Shown: piece after piece, positions 46,775-59,482 of the stretch
Numbering within the stretch: position 1 is the stretch's first letter
Layout: the number at the start of each line of letters is the position of its first letter
DNA from: Megalopta genalis
Lineage: Eukaryota; Arthropoda; Insecta; Hymenoptera; Halictidae
Assembly: GCF_051020955.1 (NCBI RefSeq)
Contig: NW_027476155.1
Span: 620,001-684,000 of the forward strand
DNA length: 64,000 bases
Direction of reading: 5' to 3'
Made by a program: the position numbers and the translations under genes
Notes under the pieces: generated by a model
Told to the model about the DNA's origin: nothing
The model's input: the letters and a program-made list of their open reading frames with translations, nothing else
Database searches by the model: none

Positions 46775-47603
46775 TTTTGTTATATTCTGACACAAAAATA
46801 GATTATTATCTAAGCATTTCATTCGACTTCTCTGCTAGATGATAATATATTTGAATAATATAATGATTATGAGATAAAACGTTTGGATAGCCGAATATTG
46901 CAAAAATAAATGGTCTGATAAGACAGTACGAGATATATAAATTATTAAAGAGGTAAAAATCTTTTTGGAACCTTTGTGCTCACTATTTTTATTTTCTATA
47001 TATATCGTCAGTATGCTAATAAAAACCAGTAATTATTATCGTTCAAGTATGGATATCCAATGGATATTTACTTATTTTTGTAATATACTGACCCAAAAAT
47101 AGTTTATGATGGAAGAATTTCATTCGAGTTCTCTGCTGTATGGTAATATATTTAAATAATACAATGATTAGATGATGAAACGTTTGGATAGCAGAATATT
47201 GCAAAAATAAGTGGTCTGATAAGACAATACAAGATGTATAAATTATAAAAGAGTAAAAAATCTATTCGGTATCTTTGTGCACACCATTTCTATTTCCTAT
47301 AAATATCGTCAGTATGTCAATAAAACCAGTAATTATTATCGTTCAAGCTTGACTATACTGACGATATTTATATAATAGAAAATTAAAATGGTGTGCACAG
47401 AGATACCAAATATATATTTTACTCTTTTATAATTTATACATCTTGTATTGTCTTATCAGACCATTTATTATTCCAATATTCTGCTATCGAAACGTTTTAT
47501 CATCTAATCATTGTATTATTTAAATATATTATCATCCATCAGAGAACTCAATATGAAATTCTTAGATAATAAACTATTTTTATATCAGAATATTACAAAA
47601 GTA
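46775..47603. repeat. Three copies of a ~250-bp unit, the last inverted: long hairpin
   Basis: Copies at 46775-47013 and 47076-47317 are direct. The third at 47353-47603 is the reverse complement of the second. About 35 bp separate the second and third. A transcript would fold into a nearly perfect ~240-bp duplex. The unit is AT-rich and non-coding. Confidence 0.85.
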
Positions 47604-47984
47604 AACCTTTTCGTCCTAAATGGACCTCTTGTCGATTTTTAGCCGAAGGAAGATACGTCGTTATGGCATTTCCCTGGCCGGAAGTCACGGCGTGAACACC
47701 AGAACGCAAAAATATTTGGCCTTTCGTTCGACCAAACGTGTCGATGAACTTTCATAGTCAGAGATACGGTATAAATCGAATGACTGTACGCGAGCAAAAG
47801 AGTCGAGCACGAAAATTTATTGAGATCGTTATTTGTACCGTGTCTGACAGTCACTGGATATTTCTACTTCCAGGGAGCATCGATCCTAGTACGTACATAT
47901 TTCGTTTCACTGTTTGCTAACAGCTGAAATGAAATTTATGTGAAGAACAAAGAATGCAAGCAGTCAATAAGAGTTTACAAATTA

Positions 47985-48127
47985 TAATTGAGCCGTTTAT
48001 TTTGAAAGTGGCATAAGTCACTTTTTTTTTAATGAAAAGATACCGTTCAATTGTAATTAGTGTTGCCATTAACTCGATTTTTTTGAAAAAGTAACTTGTG
48101 CCACTTTCAAAATAAACGGCTCAATTG
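47985..48127. mobile_element. 143-bp palindromic MITE with TA flanks
   Basis: Terminal repeats of about 45 bp begin AATTGAGCCGTTTATTTTG and contain AAAGTGGCA. TA flanks both sides (47983-47984 and 48128-48129). The size and TA flank suggest a Tc1/mariner-type MITE. Confidence 0.75.
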
Positions 48128-51025
48128 TAGCTGGAGCAATTATTTGTTCGTATCGAATAAAAAAAGATCAACGACAGCGCCAGTTCCGTCCAATACTTAC
48201 AAATATCTTTCTTAATATCTTACCAGTTCCATAAAGTGGTCTATTTGAAGCTTCAATATGTTTCTAGGTTGACCTCGAGACATTGGACATTTCAGAAATC
48301 GCTTGGACCGATGAATTTTGTATTTTTATCAATTTTAAAAATTTTTTAAATTTCGAACTTCGTTTTCGTCTACCTCCGATGGCAGTCCTGAACGCGAATG
48401 ATCCGTAAGCACCTTTATAAAAGCAATGAAACCATTTTCTGTACGAACGGAATGATCAAAGATCTACCTAAACGGCGCGAGCACAGTTTGTGCAACGACA
48501 ATTGCTTTATTTCCACCGCGAAACACGTTCGCCGGAAGGTATCGGGAGCTTGTACACGTGTCACTCAACATTTTCCACAGTGCAAAAGATAAAATGCTTA
48601 TCGTTCCCTTCCCTTTCCACCCCGAATGCCGCTTTTAGACTTAACTCGATCATCTCGACCTAGTTACCTTAGCGACTAACACTCTGCGCTCGTTAAACAC
48701 ATTGTGAGTAGCGGGGAACGCGTTCCGCCGAGCATCCGGTACAAGAAAAATGTGTCGAAAACGTTGAATAAATCTCACCGGGGATACTCAGCGTCCAACG
48801 GATCCACTGCAATTACCTCGAGCAACGTAAGAATCGTATTATTGCCCGACTGCGAGACCGACGTCCGTGATTACAATTTTATTGCTTCCGTCGTAGACGT
48901 AGCTCCGCGACGGTGAGCTTGGAGTCGCGGCAGGCACGCGTAATTAACGGGAAAACTATAAAGGATGGACGACCGCCGAGGACGATACGCACAAAGGTGT
49001 CCCACGATGCCATTCTTAATTACTGTTCCGGATTGATTCGTCGGATGCGGTGCCGTTAGAACTTCAGTCAAAGCGAAACGTCTGGCTCTAATTGCGTTCG
49101 AGCCGTTTACGGCGATTGCGTATACGCGCGGAATTTGTCCCAGCAAAACTCGGGACCGCGCGTACGCCACGGAATTCCATCATCTCGAGAAAGTTTGGCT
49201 CGCCTCTGTCTCTTCTTCGACCAGGTTTATGTCGCGAACATGACGAAAACGCTGTTTCCGAGATTCAGACGATTCTCACATTCCGCGATCATTCCGCATC
49301 CTTCGCGGATGATACCGAAATACCAGTCGCGCATTCCGGCCTCGAAAGTACCAGTAAACACACTCGGTATCGCGTGGGGAAATAGAGGAATGGCTCAGGG
49401 ATAAAAAAGAAATAATAGCTAACTTCGGTGAGTGTAACCGCGTCACGTTCACAGTTTCCAGACGCTATCCGCCGAATGTTAGGGAAGTGGAGCCGGTTAC
49501 TGTGGGGTGACCGATTGCTGTGCCTTTGGTTCGTTGACAGGGATAATTCATTTTATATTTATCGAATTAGACGCGTTACATTTTTTCTATTGGAAATTGA
49601 ACAAAATAAGAAAAATACGAATATTTAATATGACATATTCGGTAAATAGAAAATTAATTATCCTACACTAATTGACAGGTATATTTAATTCCGTATTTAT
49701 CCAATAAGATGCGTTACATTTTTGTTATTGGAAATTGAACAAAATAAAAGAATGCGAGAATTTAATATGATTTATTCGACAAATACAAACATAATTATCA
49801 CGCAGTAGTTAACTGCTTAGTGGACACGGTAGTTCGCTCGAAAACTCTTTTGTGTATTTTGCCAAACATCTTGTGTTCCTTCTATATTTCAATAATGATC
49901 AAATTTGTACTAATGCAAAAGACACCAACGAATAATTGAAATGTATCAAAAAGTGAGATATAGGTAAAAAAACCGTTCAATTTGTCGAAAACTTCGAACA
50001 TCACTTTGATGGACACAGTACCTCGCTAAAAAACTGTCTTGCATATTTTATTAAATATTTCGCGTTCTCTCTATACTTGAATCGATATATGTACATATAC
50101 AAAAGACATCGATGTACAATCGAAATGTTCAAGACGAGCAACACAGATAAAAAGTACTGCGGATTTTTTAGAACATCGGTCGTCGCTGTAATAGGCTCAG
50201 TGAATGACGTACTTACCCTAAAAAACAAAAACGTAAAAAAGGGGGGGGAGACGAATGTATCGGCAGAGGAAAAAAGTCATCCGTATGCCTCTTTCCGTAA
50301 AGCTCCGAAACGGCCGTTTCGTTACCAACAGTAATCCTAGTCGTCGAAGACCCTGCACGTTCCATGTTCCCGGAGCGGAACAGCTGAGCTGCGCGCTGCG
50401 TGTACGAGAATAGATATCCGCGGCAGGTCGATAAACGGCGTGGAAACAAAAGGGAAACAGAATAGAATCGGCGGGGAACCCGGAAGCCGCCTTGGTATAA
50501 GGGATGATAAGCTTTGCGAGACGGCGTCACCAAACCGGAATATCGGTTCCGTTCGCTTTGGTTCTCGCTGGCGCGGCGAACGGCCATTTACATCGACACG
50601 ATAATAAGCCGCGCTCGAAAGTACCGTCGAAACCTCTCGAGATTCTGGAAGGAATTGTCGTGGAATTTGGTCTCCAAAGACCAACCCCGCCTCCTCGCGG
50701 CGGAGACTGGGCAACGCACATCAGTATGGGCGGCAAAACAGGGTAATGGCATCCCTCTGCGTTAGCGGCGAGCGTTTCTTTTGCTAGGACCTGCGCGCAG
50801 AGGAGTAACTTGTTAGAATTGGACATGGATCTCGTTAAGTTCATGTGCGCGCTAACAGGTGACAAGAGAGGCAAGAGCAGGGGCCAATGATAGATATAAA
50901 CATGGTGGTGCATGACATGATTACAATTGACTTCCCTACTACAGGTCTGTGACGCTGGGTCGACGCGGTGCTTGCGTGTGGCGCTTGGCGCCCGCTACCG
51001 TGGTCGACGGTATTATTGCTACTAC

Positions 51026-51119
51026 CACCCGCGGCCCTCGGGCTTGTCGGTGGTGTATTTCCTACCCGCGGCCTTCGGGCTTGTCTGGGTAGAATGCATC
51101 TGCAGCCCTTTGGTTTGTC
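51026..51119 (+). repeat. Three GC-rich hairpin-forming units
   Basis: ACCCGCGGCCCTCGGGCTTG, then ACCCGCGGCCTTCGGGCTTG, then CTGCAGCCCTTTGGTTTG, at 34-37-bp spacing. The second contains a C(TTCG)G tetraloop-type hairpin. Confidence 0.6.
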
Positions 51120-51432
51120 GAGCGGTGCCAAAATTACTTCAATGACACGGGCTGGCTGTGTTGGGTTCAGCAGTCAGCTCTATAAATTTATCAGAAGCAA
51201 ATACGTAAATAGCCGCCCGCTGGCCTAGCACGCTGCACTATTGCTGTCGTGTGGTATCTTGGGGGCGGCAAGACGGCAAGAAATGCCGTTGCAGCGGTTG
51301 GCGTGCGGTGCCGAGCACCCGCCGCCGCGGTCGCCTGGCAGAACGACCATCACTACTTTCATATTATTATCGCCGGCATTATAGCCGGCGAAATACTTAA
51401 AACAAACATACAACTCCTTGCAGCCGACAGAT

Positions 51433-51477
51433 GAGTTAAGGCCGGGTCTTCTGACTCCCCGGTCCAATGAACTTAAC
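51433..51477 (+). other. Predicted bipartite hairpin
   Basis: GTTAAG pairs with CTTAAC, and inside it CCGGG pairs with CCCGG. The function is unknown. Confidence 0.35.
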
Positions 51478-52289
51478 AGCGAGGGCGCGATGGATCCAAG
51501 TCCCGGTTCCTTCGCAGCTGTTCACCGCTGATTATCCATCGACCGGCATAAGTGAGCACCACTTCGCCCGGTCAGAGCAGGCTTCGGCCTCGTTAATGCT
51601 CTAGTCTAGACAATAACTGTCGTGGAATTTACCGCGAAATCCCGCGTACAACGGCGTGAATGGAGGTAACCGCGCAGCCGGCAAAAAAGACCGCGAGGTA
51701 AAAAGGGGCCACGTTTCGCGGCCTGGCACTGGGAAAAGTGGAAAGTGCAGTCGGGCAAACGAAGGCAGAGGAACGGGTGGAGGGGCGGGTGGGGAGACGG
51801 CGATTAAACGAGGCACTTCTTTACATTACGCTTGACGCGATGAGACGAGCGAATTAAATGAGACCGGCGCGGCGTTCACGCATCGTTTTCCTTCAAATCT
51901 CGCGGAATCCGCCGCTGGTTTCAAATTAGTTCTTGATGTCGCACGACCAACGTGGATGCTCGCAAAGTCTCTTAATGAATGGTATAACGAGGGTGTGTCG
52001 CGAATTCTGCTCGGCGCGTCGAGCCCGCGAAATAGTCTGCCGCTGATGATGCACGGGGTGTCTCAGCCCGGATAAGCCATCGAGATGTCACCTTAAGCTT
52101 CCGACGATCACAGCCTAGACGATTTTCTAGTGGCTCCGCCAGCAACCGCTCTTAACGCTCTCTCACCTGGCCCCGCTTGCACTCGGAACCTCGAGTTGTG
52201 TTTTTTATCGGTTTTAACCATAAAACTGCTGAGCACTTCGCGCGATCGACGGATGTATGGTTTTTTTGACAAGATTGCGTTTAGTCGCA

Positions 52290-52705
52290 GGTTGTACAAA
52301 TTCCATTCAGATTCATATTTGCAATATTTACATCCTTGTTTGAGCATTAATTTCTATTCAGATTTATCATATTTGTGATGTCTTTATTCATATTTACATG
52401 GTGATTTCTATTCACATTTATTCATATTTGTGATATTTATATTCACACTTACATATTAATTAATATTCACGTTTATTCATATTTGTGATATTTATGTTCA
52501 TATTTACATATTAATTAATATTCACGTTTATTCATATTTGTGATATTTATGTTCATATTTACATATTAATTAATATTCACGTTTATTCATATTTGTGATA
52601 TTTATATTCATATTTACATATTAAATCCGATTCGCATTTGTTCATATTTGTGATATTTATATACATATTTACATATTTAATTCCTATTCATATTTATTCA
52701 TATTT
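52290..52705 (+). repeat. Tandem repeat, 55-bp unit
   Basis: About seven units of TTCATATTTGTGATATTTAT and TTACATATTAATTAATATTC. The central three are almost identical. Confidence 0.9.
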
Positions 52706-53774
52706 GCAATATGTGCTTCAAGCAAGAAGTTCATTCGAATTTCACGAAGAAATATTTTAGTAATTTCAATAATCGTCCCCCATTTTCCGAATTTAATTTC
52801 TGACAAAAAGTCAGTCTAATGAAAACATTGATTGAATGGAAAGAAATACATTTTACAACATTATCAGTGAAACAGTGAAACTATTTCATTTAAACAAGAA
52901 TGAATAAATAATTGTTTCATTAGACGTCTCATTAACAACCACAACTATTCAATTCTCCAATGTGAAAGTTTTCCATTAAGTTGAAATTGTAACAAACATT
53001 TTTATTATTCTCACTCATCCAATTTTAACACGTTGTTGATTGTGGGTTGCAGATAGAATTTCAATTCCATTTTCGACGACACCCGGAACAAATGAAATAA
53101 AACGAACGAGTACGTGCGGTAAAAATAAATGTTCAGCAAACCTTGTCGCGTACAATATAATGACCGTTTCCTAATTTATTTAAATTAATTGCAAAACTTC
53201 ACTCGTGCACAGGTCTGTCTCAATGTATTCTTTCGCTTCTGACGGTTTTCGATTTCTCAAATGTCTTCTGAATTCCGTAAAATTCTTAGTTTCTTAATAA
53301 AAATTAAATTAGAATATTTCAGACACTCGTAAAGAGAAAGCTAAGTGCAGTCTTCCGACAAAAAGAATAACGAAGCAAAACGATTCGGATAAGTAGAGAA
53401 AGTCCAAGTGTATTGTTGCTGTCAAGTGGCCAGGATTTATGGCAGGGGCCATGTGCTTGGGTATCCCGACGGTATGGGTCTGTCTTTGGCCGTTCCGGGG
53501 CACGTGCGACCCCGTCATAACGTCTCCTGGTCCTTGATTACGGTCCAGTCAATTACGGTTGGGTCTCGCACTGTTTGGGCACGTAGGCCCATCAGCGCGG
53601 GATGTTTAGCAGGTGTTAGTTTGCCATTCTCGCTGCTAACTCCCGGCCCACCGCTTTGGGGCAATCTCAATGGATCTGTGATTGCAGTGATTGGACCGTA
53701 ATTCCTTGCCGCCCACCCTAGGTCAAGAAGAGTAGGGAGGACCGAGGTAATATTAGGGATGACCCCGTTCCTCT
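52706..53774. other. Non-coding stretch
   Basis: AT-rich up to 53400, then a GC-richer island (53400-53760) without a recognised domain, possibly part of an unidentified repeat. Confidence 0.4.
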
Positions 53775-53935
53775 AACGAGAGACATTCGTGAGACCACAA
53801 GGGACTCACTGGACACGAAACCACAAGGGACTCGGGAGATACACGAGAGTCAGGAGAGACCACAAGAGACTCTAGAGACATCGTGAGAGATACGCGAGAC
53901 CATAAGGGACTCACGAGATACCTAAGAGACTTAGT
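53775..53935 (-). repeat. Degenerate minisatellite, GAGACCACAAGGGACTC
   Basis: Six or more loose units of ACCACAAGGGACTC and GAGATACACGAGA. Confidence 0.75.
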
Positions 53936-55519
53936 AATCGGACGGCACACCACGTACAAAATTCTACAGAGCTCGAAGCTCACAAGGAGCACCAACGAGC
54001 ATTTTAACATGTATTGTACTTAAATCTCGGGGAACTTGTTAGCAAAGGATCAAAACGTTCCGCTCATGCCTTTGATATTTTCGCGCGTTTACCCGCGGTT
54101 AATGCGGGAACATTCAAAATCAGGTTAAGATACACGATCTATTAAGAGCTGAAATTTAATATTTGCTTTACTTTCGTTTTTGTTTTTTTTTTCTTTTTTT
54201 ACTGAAAGTAACTTCACTGTGCCGCTAAAAAGAAGCGAATCGACGTCGAATTCGCAGTTCTGCTCGCCCCGAAATGTGTAACCGAACTTTCCGATGGAAA
54301 AAATTACACCGCCGTGGTTGCAACGTTTTCAGAGAAAATATCTTGGACGCGAATTTTCTTTTCTATTGTGAGCAAATTCTCGCCAGCCTCTAATCCGGGT
54401 TTTCATCGACTAGATATTTCGCTGGTAAAAATTAGGCAGCGATAAAAAGAAGTCTGCTTAATTAGTACATTTACTATCCAAGTAAATTCAAGGTGCATTA
54501 TAATTACAGATTAACTGACTGCAGTTTTTCGTGCATTTATTATAAAAGTTAATAGCTACAATTTAAAATAGTACGACAATTAATGGGATTATAAAATATA
54601 AAATATAATTGAATATTTTAATGTACTTTAAATACGCCTTAATTTGTTGAAATTATTAAAAATATATATATATATATACATGAAAAGTCCATAAGCGGTT
54701 CTTATTACTTACAATAGATGCAACAAATTTTTATTTTGTATAAAGTAAGTTTCCTTTCTTTACGAATTTATTTATAGGTTCCTGTGTCTTTCTAAATTTC
54801 TAGTATGCTTCTGAAAAAATTTATTTACGTCCTTCAAATGACGTCGAAGATGACAGAACTTTCATATAACGTTCAATAGTTGCGTTTTCTTATTTCAATA
54901 AAATTGGATTTACAACACAAATGAGACACCGTGCAATACTTCACGATAGCAGCAAGAAGGACTGTAGCTTAATAAGCCCCATTAATAATACGGCCACAGG
55001 GAATGGTGCAATGCGTATTTGGATTCATTCGGAGTCCGAAAAAGCTGCTGAAGTAAATGGTGTAGGAATGAATAATTTCTTCGAGAAACATATGGCACGT
55101 CTTTCCATCTTCACGTCGGCGACTTGCGAATGCTAATTAAGCGGATAAGAGTTTTTCCTCCAACAACAGATTTATTGGAAACGTGAAAATAACTTCCCCA
55201 GTCATTCGTTACAGTGGATGTTCGGACACTTTTTAATACGGAGAAAATGTAATGACATTGAATCGTGAAGAGGCTCAATTTAGCAGACAATCGCCGAAAC
55301 AATATTTACATAAATTAAAATTGGTTGAAATGGTAAAGAGAAATTTAAAACAGAAACCATACTTTTTAACTTTTTTATTTGAGTGATTAAATTATGTATA
55401 ACATGTCATAAAAGGAATACAATTGTTATTTCAATCTATTGTTCAACTCTATAAAGAAATAATTATACCGTACGAAGACATAATTGCGTAATTATGAAGA
55501 AATAATTGCGCATGAGGTA
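53936..55519. other. Non-coding stretch
   Basis: Contains a short (AT)n near 54663-54680 and an open frame at 54921-55136 without a domain. No gene is supported. Confidence 0.45.
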
Positions 55520-55784
55520 CAGTAAATTCTCCCCAATTGTCCCTCAGCTTCGAAATGAAAATGGACAATTTAGGAAGATGAGATACGATTATTCGAGCCT
55601 CGTGGCTCGTTTTTATAGTAAACAATTGTAAAAACAAGCCACAAGATCATTTATTAATCGTGTTTAATAATCGTAATAATCGAAATTAATAATCGTAATA
55701 ATTATCGTATTTAATAATCATATCTCCTCTCCCAAATTGCCCATTTTTGTGCACAATCTGAGCGTCAATTAGGTAGAATTTACT
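55520..55784. mobile_element. MITE (TA-CAGTAAATTCTCC family), near-complete short copy
   Basis: The left terminal repeat at 55520-55618 (CAGTAAATTCTCCCC through GGCTCGTTTTTATAG) and the right repeat ending GAATTTACT enclose about 80 bp of AATAATCG-rich filler. TA lies at 55518-55519. The right flank is mutated. Confidence 0.75.
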
Positions 55785-55899
55785 ACAGTTTCGACTAATA
55801 AATGTACCATCCTATATTCCACGGTCGGCTGGAGGTGGAAATTTCCACGGTGGCCTGTATCCTCGGAGCGAGGGTGGTGCGAGAAGGGGCTGGGCGAAG

Positions 55900-56880
55900 G
55901 GGACGAAGAAGGAGGACGCGAAAAGCGATGGTCACCTCAGTCACCTCAAAGAAGAGGCGAGTCGTCACCCCCCACTCCCAACAGGAGAGGACCTCTTCTA
56001 TTGGCGGGCGGCGGGCACTAAGTCTAGCAAGAGCTGGTTCACCCGCCGCCCGCCTACCCTCAGCTGCTCGGGGGCTCGAGGCGTGGGCGCACACGCAGCC
56101 CCCGAGCTAGTCGGTCCCGCTCACGACCTCGCCCGGCAGCCTCCTTCTGCAGCATTACCTGTTCGCAGAAGGAGATTGCTGCCGCCCATTTTCTAGGGCT
56201 CTCCAGCATGGCCCCAACTAAGATGGAGAGAGCGAGGTCGTGGCTGACTTCCCGTTTTAGGACTCGGCGCAGCGCTGAAAAGGTGGGGCATTCCTACAGC
56301 GTATGCTGCGCCGAGTCCTCCTCCGCACCACAGCGGTGGCACACCGTCGTCGCTTCCCGACCGATGCGACACAAATAAACACCGAAGCTGTCATGCCCGG
56401 TGAATACCTGCGTCGCCCGGTAGGTGAGCCTGCCATTACGCCTCTCCCGCCACGAGGTAAAGTGTGGCAGGAGAGCCCCGGAGACCCGCTCGCCGGCGTA
56501 AAGACTTACCCTTGCCAGAGCGACAGCTGGGAAGCTGTCCCAGGCGAGTTCCACTTCCTCGCCCGTGTTTCCATGACGTTGACTCGAGAGGTTCCTCGCT
56601 GCCGTCAGTGTGTTCATCCCCATCCCGTCACCGACGAAGAGAACGTCGCCCCGCGCCACGCCGCACGGCGGCGTCGTCCCGCTATCGCTCGAACTCGCCG
56701 CCGACACGCGAATACGTGCCTCGATCGCGTGTGTCGCAACCTCATACCAGACCTCCCGCTCTGCGAACAGACATTTTTCTCCATTCAGGGAATGTTGTGT
56801 ATCGTAATCCCCTCTCCCCTCACGAGCCTCGAACCCATCTTAATTGAATCTATAGTCCGGGCGCGCTCGACCGAGCTATG
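55900..56880 (-). mobile_element. R1-clade non-LTR retrotransposon fragment, second copy
   Basis: GC-rich and colinear with 28031-28933 in its 3' part. On the minus strand it encodes RLTYRATQVFTGHDSFGVYL and the knuckle CHRCGAEEDSAQH. The codon that is Glu in the other copy is TAG here, just before ECP (near 56294). The 5' part extends further than the 28-kb copy and differs more, so the two are separate insertions, probably of different subfamilies. The ends and any target duplication could not be placed. Confidence 0.8.
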
Positions 56881-57646
56881 AATCTACGTGGAAAAGGATC
56901 ACTAGTCGGAAACGGCTTCTTATCTTAGCTTGTAATGATGTTGTTAACGGAGAAAATTTACTTTGGCGAGTTTCTCGATTTTCATTACCTGTAGAACTCC
57001 GTTTTTGCGAGCTCGGCGGCAGGCTATTGGAGCTGCGCAGGGTGGTGGGGCCAGTTACTGAGTGGTAGTAAATTACTTTGTGTTTTGTTTATATTCGAAC
57101 GTAATTAACTTCTTTTTTTTATTAAGCTGTTAAACACCCTATGGGTTTATTAACAATATAATTTGTAATATATTATTACAAAATTAATATTACATGTACA
57201 ATATATTGTACAATATTATTACATATTACTTTGGATATATGAAACTTGTCAAGTATTGTATCTAACGCTCAAGGATCATAATTAACTTCATGTTTGTCGA
57301 ATAAGGTCTAACACATTTTTATATTTAAATTGAAATTGATTGTTTATTTGTTAAAATAAAACATGCAAAAGACAAAAGTTCTTAAAATACGGAAATTGTT
57401 TGAATTTTTGGTACTGAATTAGCGAGATCTCCTGTCAAGCTTGCGAAAAAGCTTAACAAAATGGCGAACGAATGAAGATCAATGTTCGGTAAAATAAATC
57501 GTTGCAGTCCCTTTGAAAGGTGTAAGTTATTGTAATTGTACTGTATATGTTTGATTTTCTTCATATTGTGTTTAAATACTTCTATGAAATACAAATATGA
57601 TATAAATATCGAAGTATATATCCTTCTTTAAACAGTTAGCTGTCTT
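56881..57646. other. Non-coding stretch
   Basis: AT-rich after 57060; nothing was recognised beyond a GGGGCCAGTTACTG motif related to 44205-44715. Confidence 0.45.
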
Positions 57647-57950
57647 CGACGAGTATACTCGTCACGAAGAAATAGCAAAAATTTATGTCACGACGAGTAT
57701 TCTCGTCACGAAGAAATAGCAAAAATTTATGTCACGACGAGTATACACGTTACGAAGAACTAGCAAGGATTTATGTTACGACGAGTATACTCGTCACGAA
57801 GAAATAGCAAGAATTTATGTCACAATGAGTACGTTTGTCATGAAGAAATCACAAAAATTTATGTTACGACGAGTATATTCGTCATAAAGAAAGAACAAGA
57901 ATTTAGGTTACGAGTATACTCGTCACAAACAAGTAACCGATTAACAGTGC
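57647..57950 (+). repeat. 44-bp satellite carrying a 16-bp palindrome
   Basis: About six and a half units, each with GACGAGTATACTCGTC (perfect in most copies) followed by ACGAAGAAATAGCAAAAATT. Copies decay to the right. The dyad could form a small cruciform or bind a dimeric protein. Confidence 0.9.
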
Positions 57951-59302
57951 TGTTAGATTGCTTTCAACGTACCAAAAATCGCAAAAATGAAAACGAACGT
58001 CTAGTTAACTCTTGTTTGTTGCTCTCAAGATAGTGAATGTTTATACCGCATAAATAAAATATTGCATAAAATTCTCTGCATTTAGTGTTTCATATTCCGC
58101 CAATCGCTCTCGCCACACACGCATAAAATCCGCAGCCCGCTCGTTACACTGTCAGCCATATTGAATCTTCGTCTATTCCGCCGATTCCCTCGACGCTAAT
58201 GTATTAAACGTTTAAATATTTTAATGCGGCAAGTGGACATTCTCGATAACGGAAACCGAACTGTAACAAGGTGTTATTAGACGCCGAGGGGGATTCGCGA
58301 GCGCTGAAAACGTGGAACGACGATGATGCTAATCTTTAAGTACCGTGCTTCTTCCCGGGCCAGCTCGGCTACGTTGGAATTGTCATGTTGCAGGCTGAAA
58401 TCGCGCTCCCCTGTCTGCGACAGAAGCGTCTCTCGTTTGGATGCTGCCGAAGGGGCCGGATATATTAATTGAATCTGTTAGTAAAACGGACCGAATCCAA
58501 CTGTTTCCGGGGAAGTCGTTTGCCGCTGTTACCCGCGGAAAAAAGATCGCCTCGCCAGCGTTAACCGAGTCAAAAAAGAAACGGAACGACGGAGATTAGA
58601 GTCTTCTAAGGGTCGCGTAAAAGTCGTGGAATTTCGCCGAGTTATCCCGACTCGAAGGGATAGCACCCAACGGAAATCGTCGACTTTTAAAGCGTCCGAT
58701 AAAATGGGAAAATAGAATGCATCGAACGGACGAAATTCTTATCAATTATCTCAACATTAAATTAATTTCTCCGGCTGTGTTTCACTCGATTATTATGTCT
58801 GCCCGCTTCGCCGGACACAGATGCAACTAATTTTACATAATTAAATTGTACTTAGCATTACTCGTGTGATACGAATTCATTTGATAATTAACCAACCGGC
58901 ACGGAAATAATCAACGATCTAATTGTACGAAATTCTTTTCTTTTCTGTTTTGCAATTATGTGGAGCGTATTGGTTAAACTCACTAATTATTTTAATTGTG
59001 CACACTCGTTACACGACTACGATAAATTGACTGAAAATTTTATGAAAAATTGAAATTGTCAGCATTAATTGCAAGATTTTGGAGCTACGTAGAGATTTCA
59101 TTCTTTTTCGAATTATTTTATTCTGTTGAAAATAAAATAACGGTATTTTTGTATCGTTTAATTTATTTTTCTTCTTCGTTTTCCGTTTGACCTACTCATT
59201 TTTGTCACAAATGCATAAAATCCGCGCTCTAATGATAAGAGCACACGTTCCACCCGGCGTAAAATAACTTTTGTTCGTCGTCGCTGTATCCTTCGTTTTA
59301 TC
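57951..59302. other. Non-coding stretch
   Basis: Moderately GC-rich 58080-58700, AT-rich afterwards; no gene or repeat was recognised. Confidence 0.45.
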
Positions 59303-59482
59303 AGTTTATAAAAGTAACAATGAGACATTTGTTCTGATTTTTAACAAATATTATTGCAACGTTTGCCGCAAGTAACATATAAATTGAATAAATAACTCGT
59401 AAATGTATCTCTATACGATAAAAATAATCGTAAATTAAAGAATTAGAGACCCATTATTTTGACAGGTTCCGTAAATCTAATG
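59303..59482 (+). repeat. Dispersed repeat, copy 2, interrupted by a MITE
   Basis: Matches 10614-10745 with a ~55-bp extra segment. It stops at TAATG, where the TTAA of the next element begins. Confidence 0.7.

Larger units (their letters stand above)
48130..52289. other. Non-coding stretch with GC-rich islands
   Basis: GC-rich islands (about 48600-49400, 50330-51000, 51480-52100) open frames on both strands without recognisable domains. Between them, 49553-49800 holds a direct repeat of ~144-bp period. A second direct repeat of ~190-bp period occupies 49818-50130. No gene is supported. Confidence 0.4.

Noticed and set aside
57647..57950. CRISPR-like array with regular palindromic repeats
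   Set aside because: The units are contiguous tandem copies without unique spacers, and the genome is eukaryotic.
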